Positions 32,031 to 39,843 are shown, numbered from the stretch's first letter. The stretch is 41,038 nucleotides of DNA from a bacterium CG_4_9_14_3_um_filter_65_15 (GCA_002790835.1 PFVX01000041.1:1-41038), one strand, 5' to 3'. Notes: a model not told the origin generated them from the sequence alone. A program made the numbers and translations.

Positions 32031-33099
32031 AGGGCTCGCCTTCCCTTCGAATCCGTTCCAGGTCCTCGGTGGTTTTCGCCAGAGCGCAGGCCTGGTCGTG
32101 CCAGGTGCCGACCAACGAAGAGCGGCACACCATGGCAAAACCGGTCGCGGCCGCCTGGTACTGCCCGGCGGCGAAATCCAGGCCGGCCAGCTGGTAGGTG
32201 GCCCACAAGTTCAGGTTTTCCAGTGGTGAATCGAGAAGCACGCTGTAGAGACTGCGAGCCTGCTCATCCAGGCCCAGCATGAAGGAGACGTCCGGCAGGG
32301 TGGTCAGCATCCAGCCGCGTTGGTTGGTCGTTAACCCGAGACTGAGCCCGCCGTTGAGGATCAGCTGGCGCAGTTGTCCGTAAAGGTCATCCCTGCGCTC
32401 CAAACGCTGGAGGCTGCGGGCAAGCCAGAATCGGGTTCCGCCGTCCAGGCTGTCGGACCGGGACATGAGCGAATCCGCCAGGGCGCCCAGATGGGTTCGG
32501 CTCCCGCTGGCCAGGGTCCACCGCAGGGCGAGAATCCACATATCGCGGCTGTCGTCCGTAGGCCCCTTTTCCAGAAGGGTGTCCAGTTCGCCGGCCATCC
32601 GCGCCGAATCACCCAAGGCCGCCGCGGTTGCCAGGGTTGCGGCCTCGATTTCCCCGGACAGATCTCCGGTCGAGTCCAGCACGGCCGCTGCGTCGAACCA
32701 GACAAGCGCCGAATCGTATTCGGTGAGATTGACGAAATTGCGAGCGTTGGCCAACGCCACCAAGGCCGTCAGGTGTTCGGCCCGGGCAGGATCGGGGAAC
32801 TGCGTCTCCAGGACCTGCAGGGCCTTCGCGATGGTCAGATGACGGTAGGGGGATCCGGCGGTATCGGCCTGGGCTTTCCCGCCGAACGGGTAGAGTCGCC
32901 AGTCCTCCGCATGGCCGGTTTCCTGCCGGAGCGCCACTTCCTGTTCCACCGAATGGAGCAACTGCAGGTAGCCGTCGAAATGGGTCTGGTCCAAAGGCAG
33001 GTTCCCGTCCTCGGACGAGGCCTGGCTCATGACCCCGGAAACCAGTCCCAGGGACAGCACCAAAACCGAAATTTTTCCCAACATTCGCAGCATGGTCAT
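32002..33099 (-). CDS. Secreted helical-repeat (TPR-like) protein leading the flagellar operon
   Basis: 365 residues, family unknown. A signal peptide (about 1-24, ISVLVLSLGLVSGVMSQA) predicts export to the periplasm. The rest is helical, with TPR/SEL1-like pairs such as ARNFVNLTEYDSALVWFDAA, SLYSVLLDSPLENLNLWATY and AGLDFAAGQYQAAATGFAMV. The ATG at 33099 has AGGA at 5 nt. It is the first gene behind the sigma54 promoter at 33143-33157 and overlaps the FlgN-like gene, so it belongs to the flagellar transcript. A periplasmic scaffold for the rod, rings or motor is possible; nothing in the sequence proves it. Confidence 0.75.
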   Translation of the reverse strand: MTMLRMLGKISVLVLSLGLVSGVMSQASSEDGNLPLDQTHFDGYLQLLHSVEQEVALRQETGHAEDWRLYPFGGKAQADTAGSPYRHLTIAKALQVLETQFPDPARAEHLTALVALANARNFVNLTEYDSALVWFDAAAVLDSTGDLSGEIEAATLATAAALGDSARMAGELDTLLEKGPTDDSRDMWILALRWTLASGSRTHLGALADSLMSRSDSLDGGTRFWLARSLQRLERRDDLYGQLRQLILNGGLSLGLTTNQRGWMLTTLPDVSFMLGLDEQARSLYSVLLDSPLENLNLWATYQLAGLDFAAGQYQAAATGFAMVCRSSLVGTWHDQACALAKTTEDLERIRREGEPYGTGRFYTP

Positions 33100-33142
33100 T
33101 TTTTCCTGTCGCTGGCAGTTCTCACCCATTGCGGGGGGTACC

Positions 33143-33157
33143 GCAATCTCCATGCCA
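33143..33157 (-). promoter_or_regulatory. sigma54 promoter of the main flagellar operon
   Basis: The minus strand reads TGGCATG-GAGA-TTGC, with exact GG-to-GC spacing and only one change from the consensus. Start predicted at 33131, leader about 32 nt to the ATG at 33099. It would drive the TPR-like gene, flgN, the kinase-regulator pair and at least flgB through fliJ. Confidence 0.85.
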
Positions 33158-33301
33158 GGCCCAAGGAGCGGGGAACTCCCTCCCGAAGCTCCGTCCAAGG
33201 GAATCCGGCGACGCCACCCACCGGGGGCCAACTTCTTATTCCATTATGTTTTATTGATTTTCTTCCCTGACGGGGAAAGGGAAGATGGAGCGGCAACGCC
33301 G

Positions 33302-33346
33302 CAAGAGGTACGAAAAGAAATCCCGGGTGCGCGGGGAACCCGGGAT
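33302..33346 (-). terminator. Rho-independent terminator after the second NtrC-type gene
   Basis: A 9-bp perfect stem (33320-33328 with 33338-33346) closes a 9-nt loop, and on the minus strand it is followed by TTCTTTTC. It starts 61 bp after the regulator stop at 33407 and isolates the kinase-regulator operon from the main flagellar operon. Confidence 0.8.
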
Positions 33347-33406
33347 GAAGACTGCCCAGATACTGGACATGGGGTGATCAGACCGGAGCAACCCGTCCTG
33401 GGGAGG

Positions 33407-34858
33407 TCAACTCCGAGCTGCGTCGCTCTTGAGGTCCGTTTCGCCGTCGGTGGATTCCTCGTATTGACGGAGCTTTTCCCGCAGGGTCTGCCGGCTGATG
33501 CCGAGGATCCTCGCCGCCTTGGATTTGTTGTTCTCGGTCATCTCCAGGGTGTAGAGGATGTGCAGTCGTTCGACCTCCGAAAGGGGAACCAATCCGGTGG
33601 CGCGTCCGAGTTCCTGTTGCCGCGATCCCGACCGGGGGTTCCTTCCGTCCATGACGAAGGGGGGGAAATGTCCCGGATCCAGCCGGGAGGGTTCCTCCAG
33701 GATCATGATCCGCTTGAGCAGGTTTTTCAGTTCGCGCACATTCCCCGGCCAAGGATATTTTTGCAGGGCTTCGAGAAGGGCCTGGTCGACGGGAGCGCAA
33801 GACAGACCCAATTGCTGGTTGAAATCCCGCAGGAAGGAGTTGATGAGCACTTCCAGATCCTGGGGCCGCTCCCGCAGAGGGGGCACGTGGATTTCCAGCA
33901 CCTGGAGCCGGTAGTACAGATCGTTACGGAAGGTCCCCGCCACGATGGACTCGGCGAGCCGTTGGTTGGTGGCCGCGACCACCCGGGCGCGCACATCGAG
34001 ATCGTCCTTGCCTCCCACCCGCCGGAAACGACGGTTCTCCAGGACCCTCAGCAGGCGGCTCTGCAACAGGATGCCCATCTCCCCGATCTCGTCCAGGAAG
34101 ATGGATCCCCGACCCGCCAGTTCGAAGAGACCCTCCTTGCGATTCTTGGCATCGGTGAAGGCGCCTTTCTCGTGTCCGAACAGCTCACTTTCCAGCAGGG
34201 TCTCGGGCACGGCCGCACAATTGATTTCCATGAACCGGTCCTGGCTGCCGGCGCTGACCTCGTGGACCGCACGCGCGATGATCTCCTTGCCGGTACCCGA
34301 TTCACCCTGGATGAGAATCGAAGTGTCGTTGCCGCTGCGACTGCTGCCGATCTTCTCCAGCATCTCCGCCACGCGAACCAGACCAGGACAGGACCGGATC
34401 ATCCGGATGTACTGCCCGTCATTCTTCCGCTCGGGGGGCGCCGCAACTTCGATGGGCTCGGCTTCCGGTTCGGCATCGACCCTCACCGAGGCCGTGGTGG
34501 CGCGCAAGGCGGCACGCACCTGCTTCTTGATGGTGCCGAGCTTGAAGGGTTTGGGGATGAAATCGTAGGCGCCGCCGCGCATGGCGCTGACCGCGGTATC
34601 CACATCGCCGTAGGCGGTCATCATGATGACCGGAACCTGGTTGCCCTGATTGCGCAGCGCGTTGAGCACGTCGAGACCGGAAACGCCCGGCAGCTTGAGG
34701 TCCGACACCACCAGCGCGAATTCCTCCCCGTGAAGCTTGGCGAGCGCTTCTTCCCCGCTTTCGGCCGTGGCCACCTCGTAGCCTGCAGCCAGGAGGGCTT
34801 CGCTGAGCGAGTCGCGAATGGTGGCTTCGTCGTCGATGACCAGGATCTTCGGTTTCAT
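33407..34858 (-). CDS. NtrC-family sigma54-dependent response regulator (GAFTDA variant)
   Basis: 483 residues. The receiver is canonical (ILVIDDE, phospho-acceptor in VVSDLKLPG at about 53, Lys in IPKPF at about 103). A Pro/Glu-rich linker leads to the AAA+ domain: Walker A GESGTGKE (185-192), Walker B IFLDE (253-257). The sigma54-contact loop reads GAFTDA (232-237) in place of GAFTGA. The Fis helix-turn-helix is KSKAARILGISRQTLREKLR. The ATG overlaps the kinase stop (ATGA) with GGAGG 7 nt upstream, so the kinase at 34855-37131 is its partner. Whether it controls the flagellar promoters is inferred from position. Confidence 0.9.
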   Translation of the reverse strand: MKPKILVIDDEATIRDSLSEALLAAGYEVATAESGEEALAKLHGEEFALVVSDLKLPGVSGLDVLNALRNQGNQVPVIMMTAYGDVDTAVSAMRGGAYDFIPKPFKLGTIKKQVRAALRATTASVRVDAEPEAEPIEVAAPPERKNDGQYIRMIRSCPGLVRVAEMLEKIGSSRSGNDTSILIQGESGTGKEIIARAVHEVSAGSQDRFMEINCAAVPETLLESELFGHEKGAFTDAKNRKEGLFELAGRGSIFLDEIGEMGILLQSRLLRVLENRRFRRVGGKDDLDVRARVVAATNQRLAESIVAGTFRNDLYYRLQVLEIHVPPLRERPQDLEVLINSFLRDFNQQLGLSCAPVDQALLEALQKYPWPGNVRELKNLLKRIMILEEPSRLDPGHFPPFVMDGRNPRSGSRQQELGRATGLVPLSEVERLHILYTLEMTENNKSKAARILGISRQTLREKLRQYEESTDGETDLKSDAARS

Positions 34859-37131
34859 TCGGCAACCTCCATGCGGGAAGGCGCGGCGGCTGCACGCGGC
34901 AGCACGACCCTGAACACGGTGGTGTCCCCTTCGCGCAATGCTGTGATGTTCCCCCCGTGGGCGGTAACGATCTTGTGGCAAAGCGAAAGCCCCAGCCCGG
35001 TGCCGGAACTCTTGGTTGTGAAAAACGGTCGGAATATCCTCTCCTGCACTCCGTCACCGAATCCGGGACCGTTATCCCGAACCTTGATGATGATCCCCGG
35101 GGCCAGGAAACGTCCTTTCCCCTCGGGCGCCGGCAGGTCCACCGCCGAACTGGCGGACAATTCGAGCACGATGCGCCCCTTGCACGGCGGCACGGCGTCG
35201 ACGGCGTTGAGCAACAGGTTCAGCAGCACCTGCTTGAATTGCCCCGAATCGAGCACCACGGTCCAGCCCCGGGCCACATCCGCTCCCGCCAGGGGCTTGA
35301 GGTCCAGATCGAGTTCGGCGCCTCGGGCCTCGGCTCGGCTGCGGCAAAGGTCCAGGGCATCGCGAACCGGCGTGAGGATGTCTCCGGCAGCCAGTTCCGG
35401 ATGGTAGGGGCGGGTGTAGTTGAGCATCCGGTCGATGGTGGAGTTGATCCGGTCCACCTCTCGGGTGATGACATCGATGTAGCGCCCGCGGGGATCACCC
35501 TCGGCCAGTTGATCCGCCAGCAATTCCGCCTGGGCGCTGAGCCCCATGAGCGGGTTGCGGATCTCATGGGCCAGGGTCGCGGACATCTCCACCAGCCCGC
35601 GCAGCTGGTCGACACGCATGCGCTCGTGTTCCAGTTGGCGCCGTTCCCGCTGGTCCTCGGCCACGATCACCATCCAGGTCTGGTTGCGGGATTGCCCGGC
35701 CATGAGGGAGGATCGGACCGCCACCGGAACGATCTCTCCGTCGAGGCTGGTCATCTCGCCGCCACCCTGGAAAACCCCGCCGGCTCCGTCTCGCAGGAAG
35801 GGCATGAGAAGCCCCTCCTGGCCGTCAACGCGCAGCCGGCCATCGCTGACCAGTTCGGGAAAATCATCGCCCGGCCCCACGGCGTCGGCCAGACGTCCGC
35901 GGCCAATGCGATAGAGGAAGGCGCTGGGGTCGCCGGCGGGCACGGCGGACCCGGCCAGCATCTCCTGCCCGGCGCGGTTGCAGTAGACCGTGGTGCCGCT
36001 TTCGTCGAAGACCCAGATCCCGCTGCTCACGGTTTCCAGCACACGGGCGTTGAACAGGCCGATGTCCCGGATGCGGTCGAGCATCTGGGCCCCGGCCACT
36101 TCCTCGGCCAGCACCACCTGCACGGCCTGCAGGAAGGGGAGAAAACGGCCGCGCGCCAGCAAGGCAAGGTCGGGCGAGGGGAACAGCACCAGCAAGAACC
36201 CCAGGCGCAACCCCTGGTGATCCAGGGGCAGGGCGATGACCTTTCCGCCGGTCGGTCCATCCACCGAAGTCACCGTGGCAGCATCGCCCAGCACCCCCCA
36301 CTCCAACAGCTTTTCCCCGATGGCGACCTTGGTGTCCTGCTCCAGATCCAACAGGATCCGATCCCAGGAACCGTCCTCCCAGCCCCAGGTTCGCCGCGCC
36401 CGAAAGGCACCGCCCACCGCGGACTTGAGCACCAAGGTGGCGCCGTTGGCGCCGAGGAATTCCCCCAGCTCGGCCAGGATCCTGCCCAGGACTTCATCCC
36501 AGTTGCAGGCCTGGCTCAACTCCCGCCCGAAGCGGTAGAGCAGGGATAGTTCCTCCATGTCATGGGTCAGGCGGCGGTTGACGGATTCCAGGGTCTCCTG
36601 CGCCTGCAACAGGTCCCCGGCGTTCCGGTCGTAGACCTCGCCGAGGGAATCCTTCAATTCACGCAACAGATCCTGGGCGTGGGAATTGTCCTCCAACAGC
36701 ATCCGCTTCTGTTGCCGCAACTGCATGCGCTTTTCCACGCGGATCAGGAGGTTGAGCCAGTGATGCTGCTCCACCGGAAGGGATAAGGCATCGCAAAGTC
36801 CCACCCGGAACAGGCGCACCAGCAGGGGGCCTTCGAGTCCGCCGTGAAGAAGCACCGGAAGATGGGCCACACTCAGATCCTGCAGCGCCTGCAACCAGGC
36901 CTCGAGCTTGTCGGCACCCTCGGACCCGGCGAAAGCATCCTGGTGCAGGATGACCAGCCGAGGGGCACCCGGGCCGTTTTGGCCCTGCAGGAAACCAAGG
37001 GCGGCGACGGGATCGGAGAATACGGACATCCCAGGCTGGGAAGCTCCCGCCTCCTGCTCCCAGGCATGCGGCCCCACCAAAACCGCATCCTGCGGGCACG
37101 GTCGAGGAATCTTGTGCAGACCTTGCGGCAT
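34855..37131 (-). CDS. Cytoplasmic hybrid-like histidine kinase: pseudo-receiver, GAF, PAS, HisKA, HATPase
   Basis: 758 residues without membrane helices. The domains in order are a receiver-like N-terminus (about 15-135) whose phospho-acceptor Asp and KPF Lys are replaced (RLVILHQDAF, SLPVEQ); a coiled coil (135-195); a GAF-like domain (195-340); a PAS domain (about 360-490; GIWVFDESGTTVYCNRAGQE); HisKA with LAHEIRNPLMG (His 522); and HATPase_c (about 620-750; LLLNAVDAV, RDNGPGFG, SSGTGLGLSLCHKI). It senses an internal signal, perhaps through GAF or PAS, and passes phosphate to the regulator it overlaps. The ATG at 37131 is favoured; a TTG at 37140 touches its own ribosome site. A sigma70-like promoter lies 47 bp upstream. 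Confidence 0.9.
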   Translation of the reverse strand: MPQGLHKIPRPCPQDAVLVGPHAWEQEAGASQPGMSVFSDPVAALGFLQGQNGPGAPRLVILHQDAFAGSEGADKLEAWLQALQDLSVAHLPVLLHGGLEGPLLVRLFRVGLCDALSLPVEQHHWLNLLIRVEKRMQLRQQKRMLLEDNSHAQDLLRELKDSLGEVYDRNAGDLLQAQETLESVNRRLTHDMEELSLLYRFGRELSQACNWDEVLGRILAELGEFLGANGATLVLKSAVGGAFRARRTWGWEDGSWDRILLDLEQDTKVAIGEKLLEWGVLGDAATVTSVDGPTGGKVIALPLDHQGLRLGFLLVLFPSPDLALLARGRFLPFLQAVQVVLAEEVAGAQMLDRIRDIGLFNARVLETVSSGIWVFDESGTTVYCNRAGQEMLAGSAVPAGDPSAFLYRIGRGRLADAVGPGDDFPELVSDGRLRVDGQEGLLMPFLRDGAGGVFQGGGEMTSLDGEIVPVAVRSSLMAGQSRNQTWMVIVAEDQRERRQLEHERMRVDQLRGLVEMSATLAHEIRNPLMGLSAQAELLADQLAEGDPRGRYIDVITREVDRINSTIDRMLNYTRPYHPELAAGDILTPVRDALDLCRSRAEARGAELDLDLKPLAGADVARGWTVVLDSGQFKQVLLNLLLNAVDAVPPCKGRIVLELSASSAVDLPAPEGKGRFLAPGIIIKVRDNGPGFGDGVQERIFRPFFTTKSSGTGLGLSLCHKIVTAHGGNITALREGDTTVFRVVLPRAAAAPSRMEVAE

Positions 37132-37177
37132 GGGGCGCAACCTTCAACGTCCGGGGATCGGAATCGTGTGCCCCACA

Positions 37178-37206
37178 ACTGTAAATTTTCTTACCACTTC
37201 CATCAA
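37178..37206 (-). promoter_or_regulatory. sigma70-type promoter of the kinase-regulator operon
   Basis: TTGATG and TACAGT on the minus strand are separated by 17 bp, right after the flgM terminator. Each hexamer matches the consensus at four of six positions. The predicted start is near 37171. This operon has no sigma54 motif I can accept, consistent with its being at the top of a regulatory chain. Confidence 0.5.
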
Positions 37207-37226
37207 CTGAAAAAGCTGTCCAGGGC

Positions 37227-37255
37227 AAAAAAAGGTTCGGCCAAGCGGCCGAACC
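37227..37255 (-). terminator. Rho-independent terminator after flgM
   Basis: A perfect 9-bp stem (37234-37242 with 37247-37255) closes a 4-nt loop and is followed on the minus strand by seven T. It begins 32 bp after the flgM stop. The clearest intrinsic terminator in the window. Confidence 0.92.
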
Positions 37256-37286
37256 CTTTTGCCCACAAATCGTTGTCGCAGTCAAG

Positions 37287-37658
37287 TCAGGGAGAATCGG
37301 CATCCAGAGCGCCCAGGACACCGCTCAGCCTCTCGGCCACCTTTTCCCTCACCGCTATGGAATGGTAAAAGCCTTCGGCCATCCGCTCGCGTGCCTGCGC
37401 GACCCTGTCCTCACGGACATCAGGCAAGGCAGCCAAAGCCGCCTTCCCCACTTCAACGGCCTGTTTCAGTTCGACCAATTGTTTACCCGCCACCGAAATA
37501 TCAGCGATATCACCGGCCGTGCCGCTGCCTGACGCATCCCGTCCAACCGGGGCAGAACCCTCATCCCTGCCGGATTCCCCCGCCTTCCCGGTGCGCGTGA
37601 AGTTGTTCAATGCGCTTTGAGCCGGAAGGGAAGAACCTTGAATTTTGTCCATCGCCAT
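37287..37658 (-). CDS. flgM: Anti-sigma28 factor FlgM
   Basis: 123 residues. The N-terminal half is flexible and Gly/Ser-rich. The C-terminal half matches FlgM: DIADISVAGKQLVELKQAVE, then ALAALPDVREDRVAQARERM, AEGFYHSIAVREKVAERLSG. The family pattern of ALPdVReeRVaeLreRIaeGxY followed by a final helix is plain. FlgM binds FliA until the hook is complete and is then exported. It is about 25 residues longer than usual at the N-terminus. The ATG at 37658 lies 53 nt after the start predicted for a sigma54 promoter. Confidence 0.88.
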   Translation of the reverse strand: MAMDKIQGSSLPAQSALNNFTRTGKAGESGRDEGSAPVGRDASGSGTAGDIADISVAGKQLVELKQAVEVGKAALAALPDVREDRVAQARERMAEGFYHSIAVREKVAERLSGVLGALDADSP

Positions 37659-37722
37659 GTGTTGACCTACCTCGGTAACTCCCAATGGTCGCCGGAGCGT
37701 TCCGGCGTTTCTCCTCGACGAA

Positions 37723-37737
37723 GCAATCTCAATGCCA
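37723..37737 (-). promoter_or_regulatory. sigma54 promoter of flgM
   Basis: The minus strand reads TGGCATT-GAGA-TTGC with exact spacing, in the 95-bp gap between the glycosyltransferase stop (37754) and flgM. The core from GGCAT through GAGATTGC is nearly the same as that of the promoter at 33143-33157. Start predicted at 37711. Confidence 0.82.
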
Positions 37738-37753
37738 ACCGGCAGGGCCGCCC

Positions 37754-38863
37754 CTACCAACCCAATCCTTCCCGAGTATTATCGCCACTTTGTGGAAAAA
37801 CTTGAGTTTCCATTTTCCCCAGGACGGTGTCCAGAGGAAACAGGGCCTGGCCCTGAGCGCACAGTTTTCGCGCACGAGGGAGGTTTCCCCGCAAGGCATT
37901 GGCCCGAGCCGCTTCGATCCAGCACTCCGGCAGGTCCGGCCGGGACCGCAGGGCCGTCTCCGCCTCGTGGCAGGCTTGTTCCGGACAATCGCCCCAACCA
38001 AGACGCGCCAGCATGAGGTGGGCCTGGTACAGTTCGGAGTGGCCGGGCGCGACGGCCACGGCTCGGTGACACAAGCGCCGAGCCGCTTCGGTCTGGCCTT
38101 CGGCCACAAGCTGGGTGGCGAACTCGGTCAACAGCACCGGGTCCTGGGGTCGGTCATGCACTTCCCTGCGCAACAACTCCCCGTTTCGTCTCGACCGCCG
38201 CAGGTGCCCCCCGGAACCTTCGAGATGCCCATAATGATGGATGCAAATATCGAGTTTAATTTTTTTATAATTTCGACTTGCCGGTGAACGTTCAACTGTT
38301 TCATGAACTCTGCCACTGTAGGTGATTCCGGTGCCACCGGGAAAGACCCGAATCTGTCGCCGCGGAATGTAGCCGGGGGATTTGCAGGCCAGGCCCTCTT
38401 GGCCTGGTCCATTGGGGACAAATCCGAGAGCTTGGCGGCGCCAGGTGTAGTTTCGCTGCTCCAGCACCACCAGGGAGGGAGACAGGCTCTCCAGCAAATT
38501 CCGCAGATCCTCCTGATCGACCGGGGTGATGGCTTCATCGCAATCCAGGACCACGACCCACCTCCCCCGCGCCGCGTCCAGACCTCGATTGCGGGCCGCA
38601 CTGAAATCATGCCCCCACTGGCTGGAAATCAACCGGGCCCCATGCAGGGTCGCCACTTCTCGCGATCCATCGCGCGATCCGGTATCGACCACAACCGCTT
38701 CGTCGTACAAGGTCCGATGATCGCGCAAAAGGGTGTCCAAATGGTCCGCTTGGTCCTTAACAATGACGGCCAAACTCAAGAAAGGCAGGCTAGATTTCAC
38801 GATTCCCACGCTTTGGTTCGTTTCCCCTTGCCGTCCGGTTTCTCCGGACCTTGCAACGATCAC
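37754..38863 (-). CDS. Family 2 glycosyltransferase with C-terminal helical repeats (probable flagellin glycosylation)
   Basis: 369 residues. The N-terminal GT-A domain (about 28-230) has LSLAVIVKDQADHLDTLL, the donor-binding VVVDTGSRDGS and the metal-binding LDCDEAI (DxD-like), plus GRVHETVERS typical of the SunS/WaaE-like group. The C-terminal third (about 245-350) is TPR-like (TEFATQLVAEGQTEAARRLC, CWIEAARANALRGNLPRARK). TPR-linked glycosyltransferases often modify proteins. The neighbours, an acyltransferase, flgM and flagellin, suggest flagellin as target. The GTG start overlaps the upstream stop (GTGA). Confidence 0.82.
   Translation of the reverse strand: MIVARSGETGRQGETNQSVGIVKSSLPFLSLAVIVKDQADHLDTLLRDHRTLYDEAVVVDTGSRDGSREVATLHGARLISSQWGHDFSAARNRGLDAARGRWVVVLDCDEAITPVDQEDLRNLLESLSPSLVVLEQRNYTWRRQALGFVPNGPGQEGLACKSPGYIPRRQIRVFPGGTGITYSGRVHETVERSPASRNYKKIKLDICIHHYGHLEGSGGHLRRSRRNGELLRREVHDRPQDPVLLTEFATQLVAEGQTEAARRLCHRAVAVAPGHSELYQAHLMLARLGWGDCPEQACHEAETALRSRPDLPECWIEAARANALRGNLPRARKLCAQGQALFPLDTVLGKMETQVFPQSGDNTREGLGW
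37793..37812. other. Inverted repeat TGGAAA-N8-TTTCCA upstream of the flgM promoter
   Basis: A perfect 6+6 palindrome about 57 bp upstream of the -24 element of the flgM sigma54 promoter, inside the 3' end of the glycosyltransferase gene. It is a possible activator site, though it does not match the palindrome near the motE promoter. Confidence 0.25.
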
Positions 38864-39843
38864 ACCGAGTCAAAGCCCCACACGCCAATTTTCAGGATTC
38901 CCGGGCGGATACCGCCTTGATCATTCACATCTCCCAGCCAATAAGTCGGCGGATGGGCTTCGTCGGCGGAGAGAACCGCTACGCCACAGAGGCGGGAAAG
39001 GCCCGCCTGATCCAGGACGCGCCAAAATCCGGAGGTCCGAACAGCCCATCCCGCTCCCGACTTGACGAGAGTTTCCGCGAAAACCTCCTCGCCCGCGGGA
39101 ACCAGAATGTTGTGGGCCAGATTTTCCCGGCGCGCGTGCTCCAGCAGCATCAACACGCCGGACGCATCACCATCCCATTCGCCTATGTATCCGGGAAAAT
39201 CAGCCCCTTTCCCGCAAAACACGACTGCCTCCACCCCCGCGGCGCCCTCCAGGACCAACCCCCTGGTGCCGGGCATCATGTATAAAGCCTCGGCATCGCC
39301 GGGTCGGCGCAGCGTCCGGCAAGGATGCTGGTCATAGAGACGGGAAACTGCGCCGACATCAGAACCCTGAAGGGGTCGGATCCGTTTTTCGCTCCCCAGA
39401 GCGGTCGGCAGGTCGGCATCCTGGATGTTCAGATGGAATTCCCAACCGGCAGCATGGAAGCCCCGACCGGCATAAATTTCCGGTTGGTCGGTCCAGAGCA
39501 CCGCCAGCGGAACTGAGCGTGGGGCGAATTCCGCCAGCAAATTTTCCTGGAGGCGGCGGCTGATACCCCGCCCCCGAAAATCCGGATGCGTCACGACGCT
39601 GCCGATTCCCGCCACCGCAACGGGCCCGTAATCACTGGAAAATTCGCGGATTAACCCGGCAATGCCCCCTGCAATGCGACCGGTCTCATCCCGTGCAATC
39701 AGCACGGAGTCCCGGTTGGAATCGTGCAGAATGAGAGGAAAATCTTCCCATGCGTGGGTTTTTGCACGATCTGGCCTGATCTCTGCATCCACCAGCCTGA
39801 GGAACTCGGCATGTTCTGCCGCAGAGGGCTTGTCAATTTGCAT
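38860..39843 (-). CDS. GNAT-family N-acyltransferase (possible flagellin or sugar modification)
   Basis: 327 residues. The first half is a GNAT domain with the acetyl-CoA-binding motif VVTHPDFRGRGISRRLQENL; the second half (about 165-327) is a further GNAT-like region, giving a tandem, Eis-like architecture (IRPLQGSDVGAVSRLYDQHP; VLMLLEHARRENLAHNILVP). Such enzymes acylate amines on small molecules, sugars or proteins. It is divergent to the flagellin gene and overlaps the glycosyltransferase, which supports a role in the filament glycan or in protein modification. The ATG at 39843 is the conserved start, with a weak ribosome site. Confidence 0.8.
   Translation of the reverse strand: MQIDKPSAAEHAEFLRLVDAEIRPDRAKTHAWEDFPLILHDSNRDSVLIARDETGRIAGGIAGLIREFSSDYGPVAVAGIGSVVTHPDFRGRGISRRLQENLLAEFAPRSVPLAVLWTDQPEIYAGRGFHAAGWEFHLNIQDADLPTALGSEKRIRPLQGSDVGAVSRLYDQHPCRTLRRPGDAEALYMMPGTRGLVLEGAAGVEAVVFCGKGADFPGYIGEWDGDASGVLMLLEHARRENLAHNILVPAGEEVFAETLVKSGAGWAVRTSGFWRVLDQAGLSRLCGVAVLSADEAHPPTYWLGDVNDQGGIRPGILKIGVWGFDSV

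Larger units (their letters stand above)
33100..33406 (-). other. Intergenic region holding a terminator and a sigma54 promoter
   Basis: The 307-bp gap contains the terminator of the upstream regulator gene (33302-33346), an AT-rich stretch (about 33233-33275) and the sigma54 promoter at 33143-33157. I see no gene in it. The AT-rich stretch between the terminator and promoter lies 80-120 bp upstream of the -24 box, where activator binding and DNA bending would be expected. Confidence 0.6.

Noticed and set aside
33029-35407. A 792-codon plus-strand frame opposite the second NtrC-type regulator and the kinase
   Set aside because: Antisense to two well-supported genes, crosses an intergenic region with a terminator and promoter, and has no recognisable domain.
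39811-39839. GGGC...TTTGC upstream of flagellin resembling a sigma54 promoter
   Set aside because: The spacing between GG and GC is 11 bp; sigma54 needs exactly 10.
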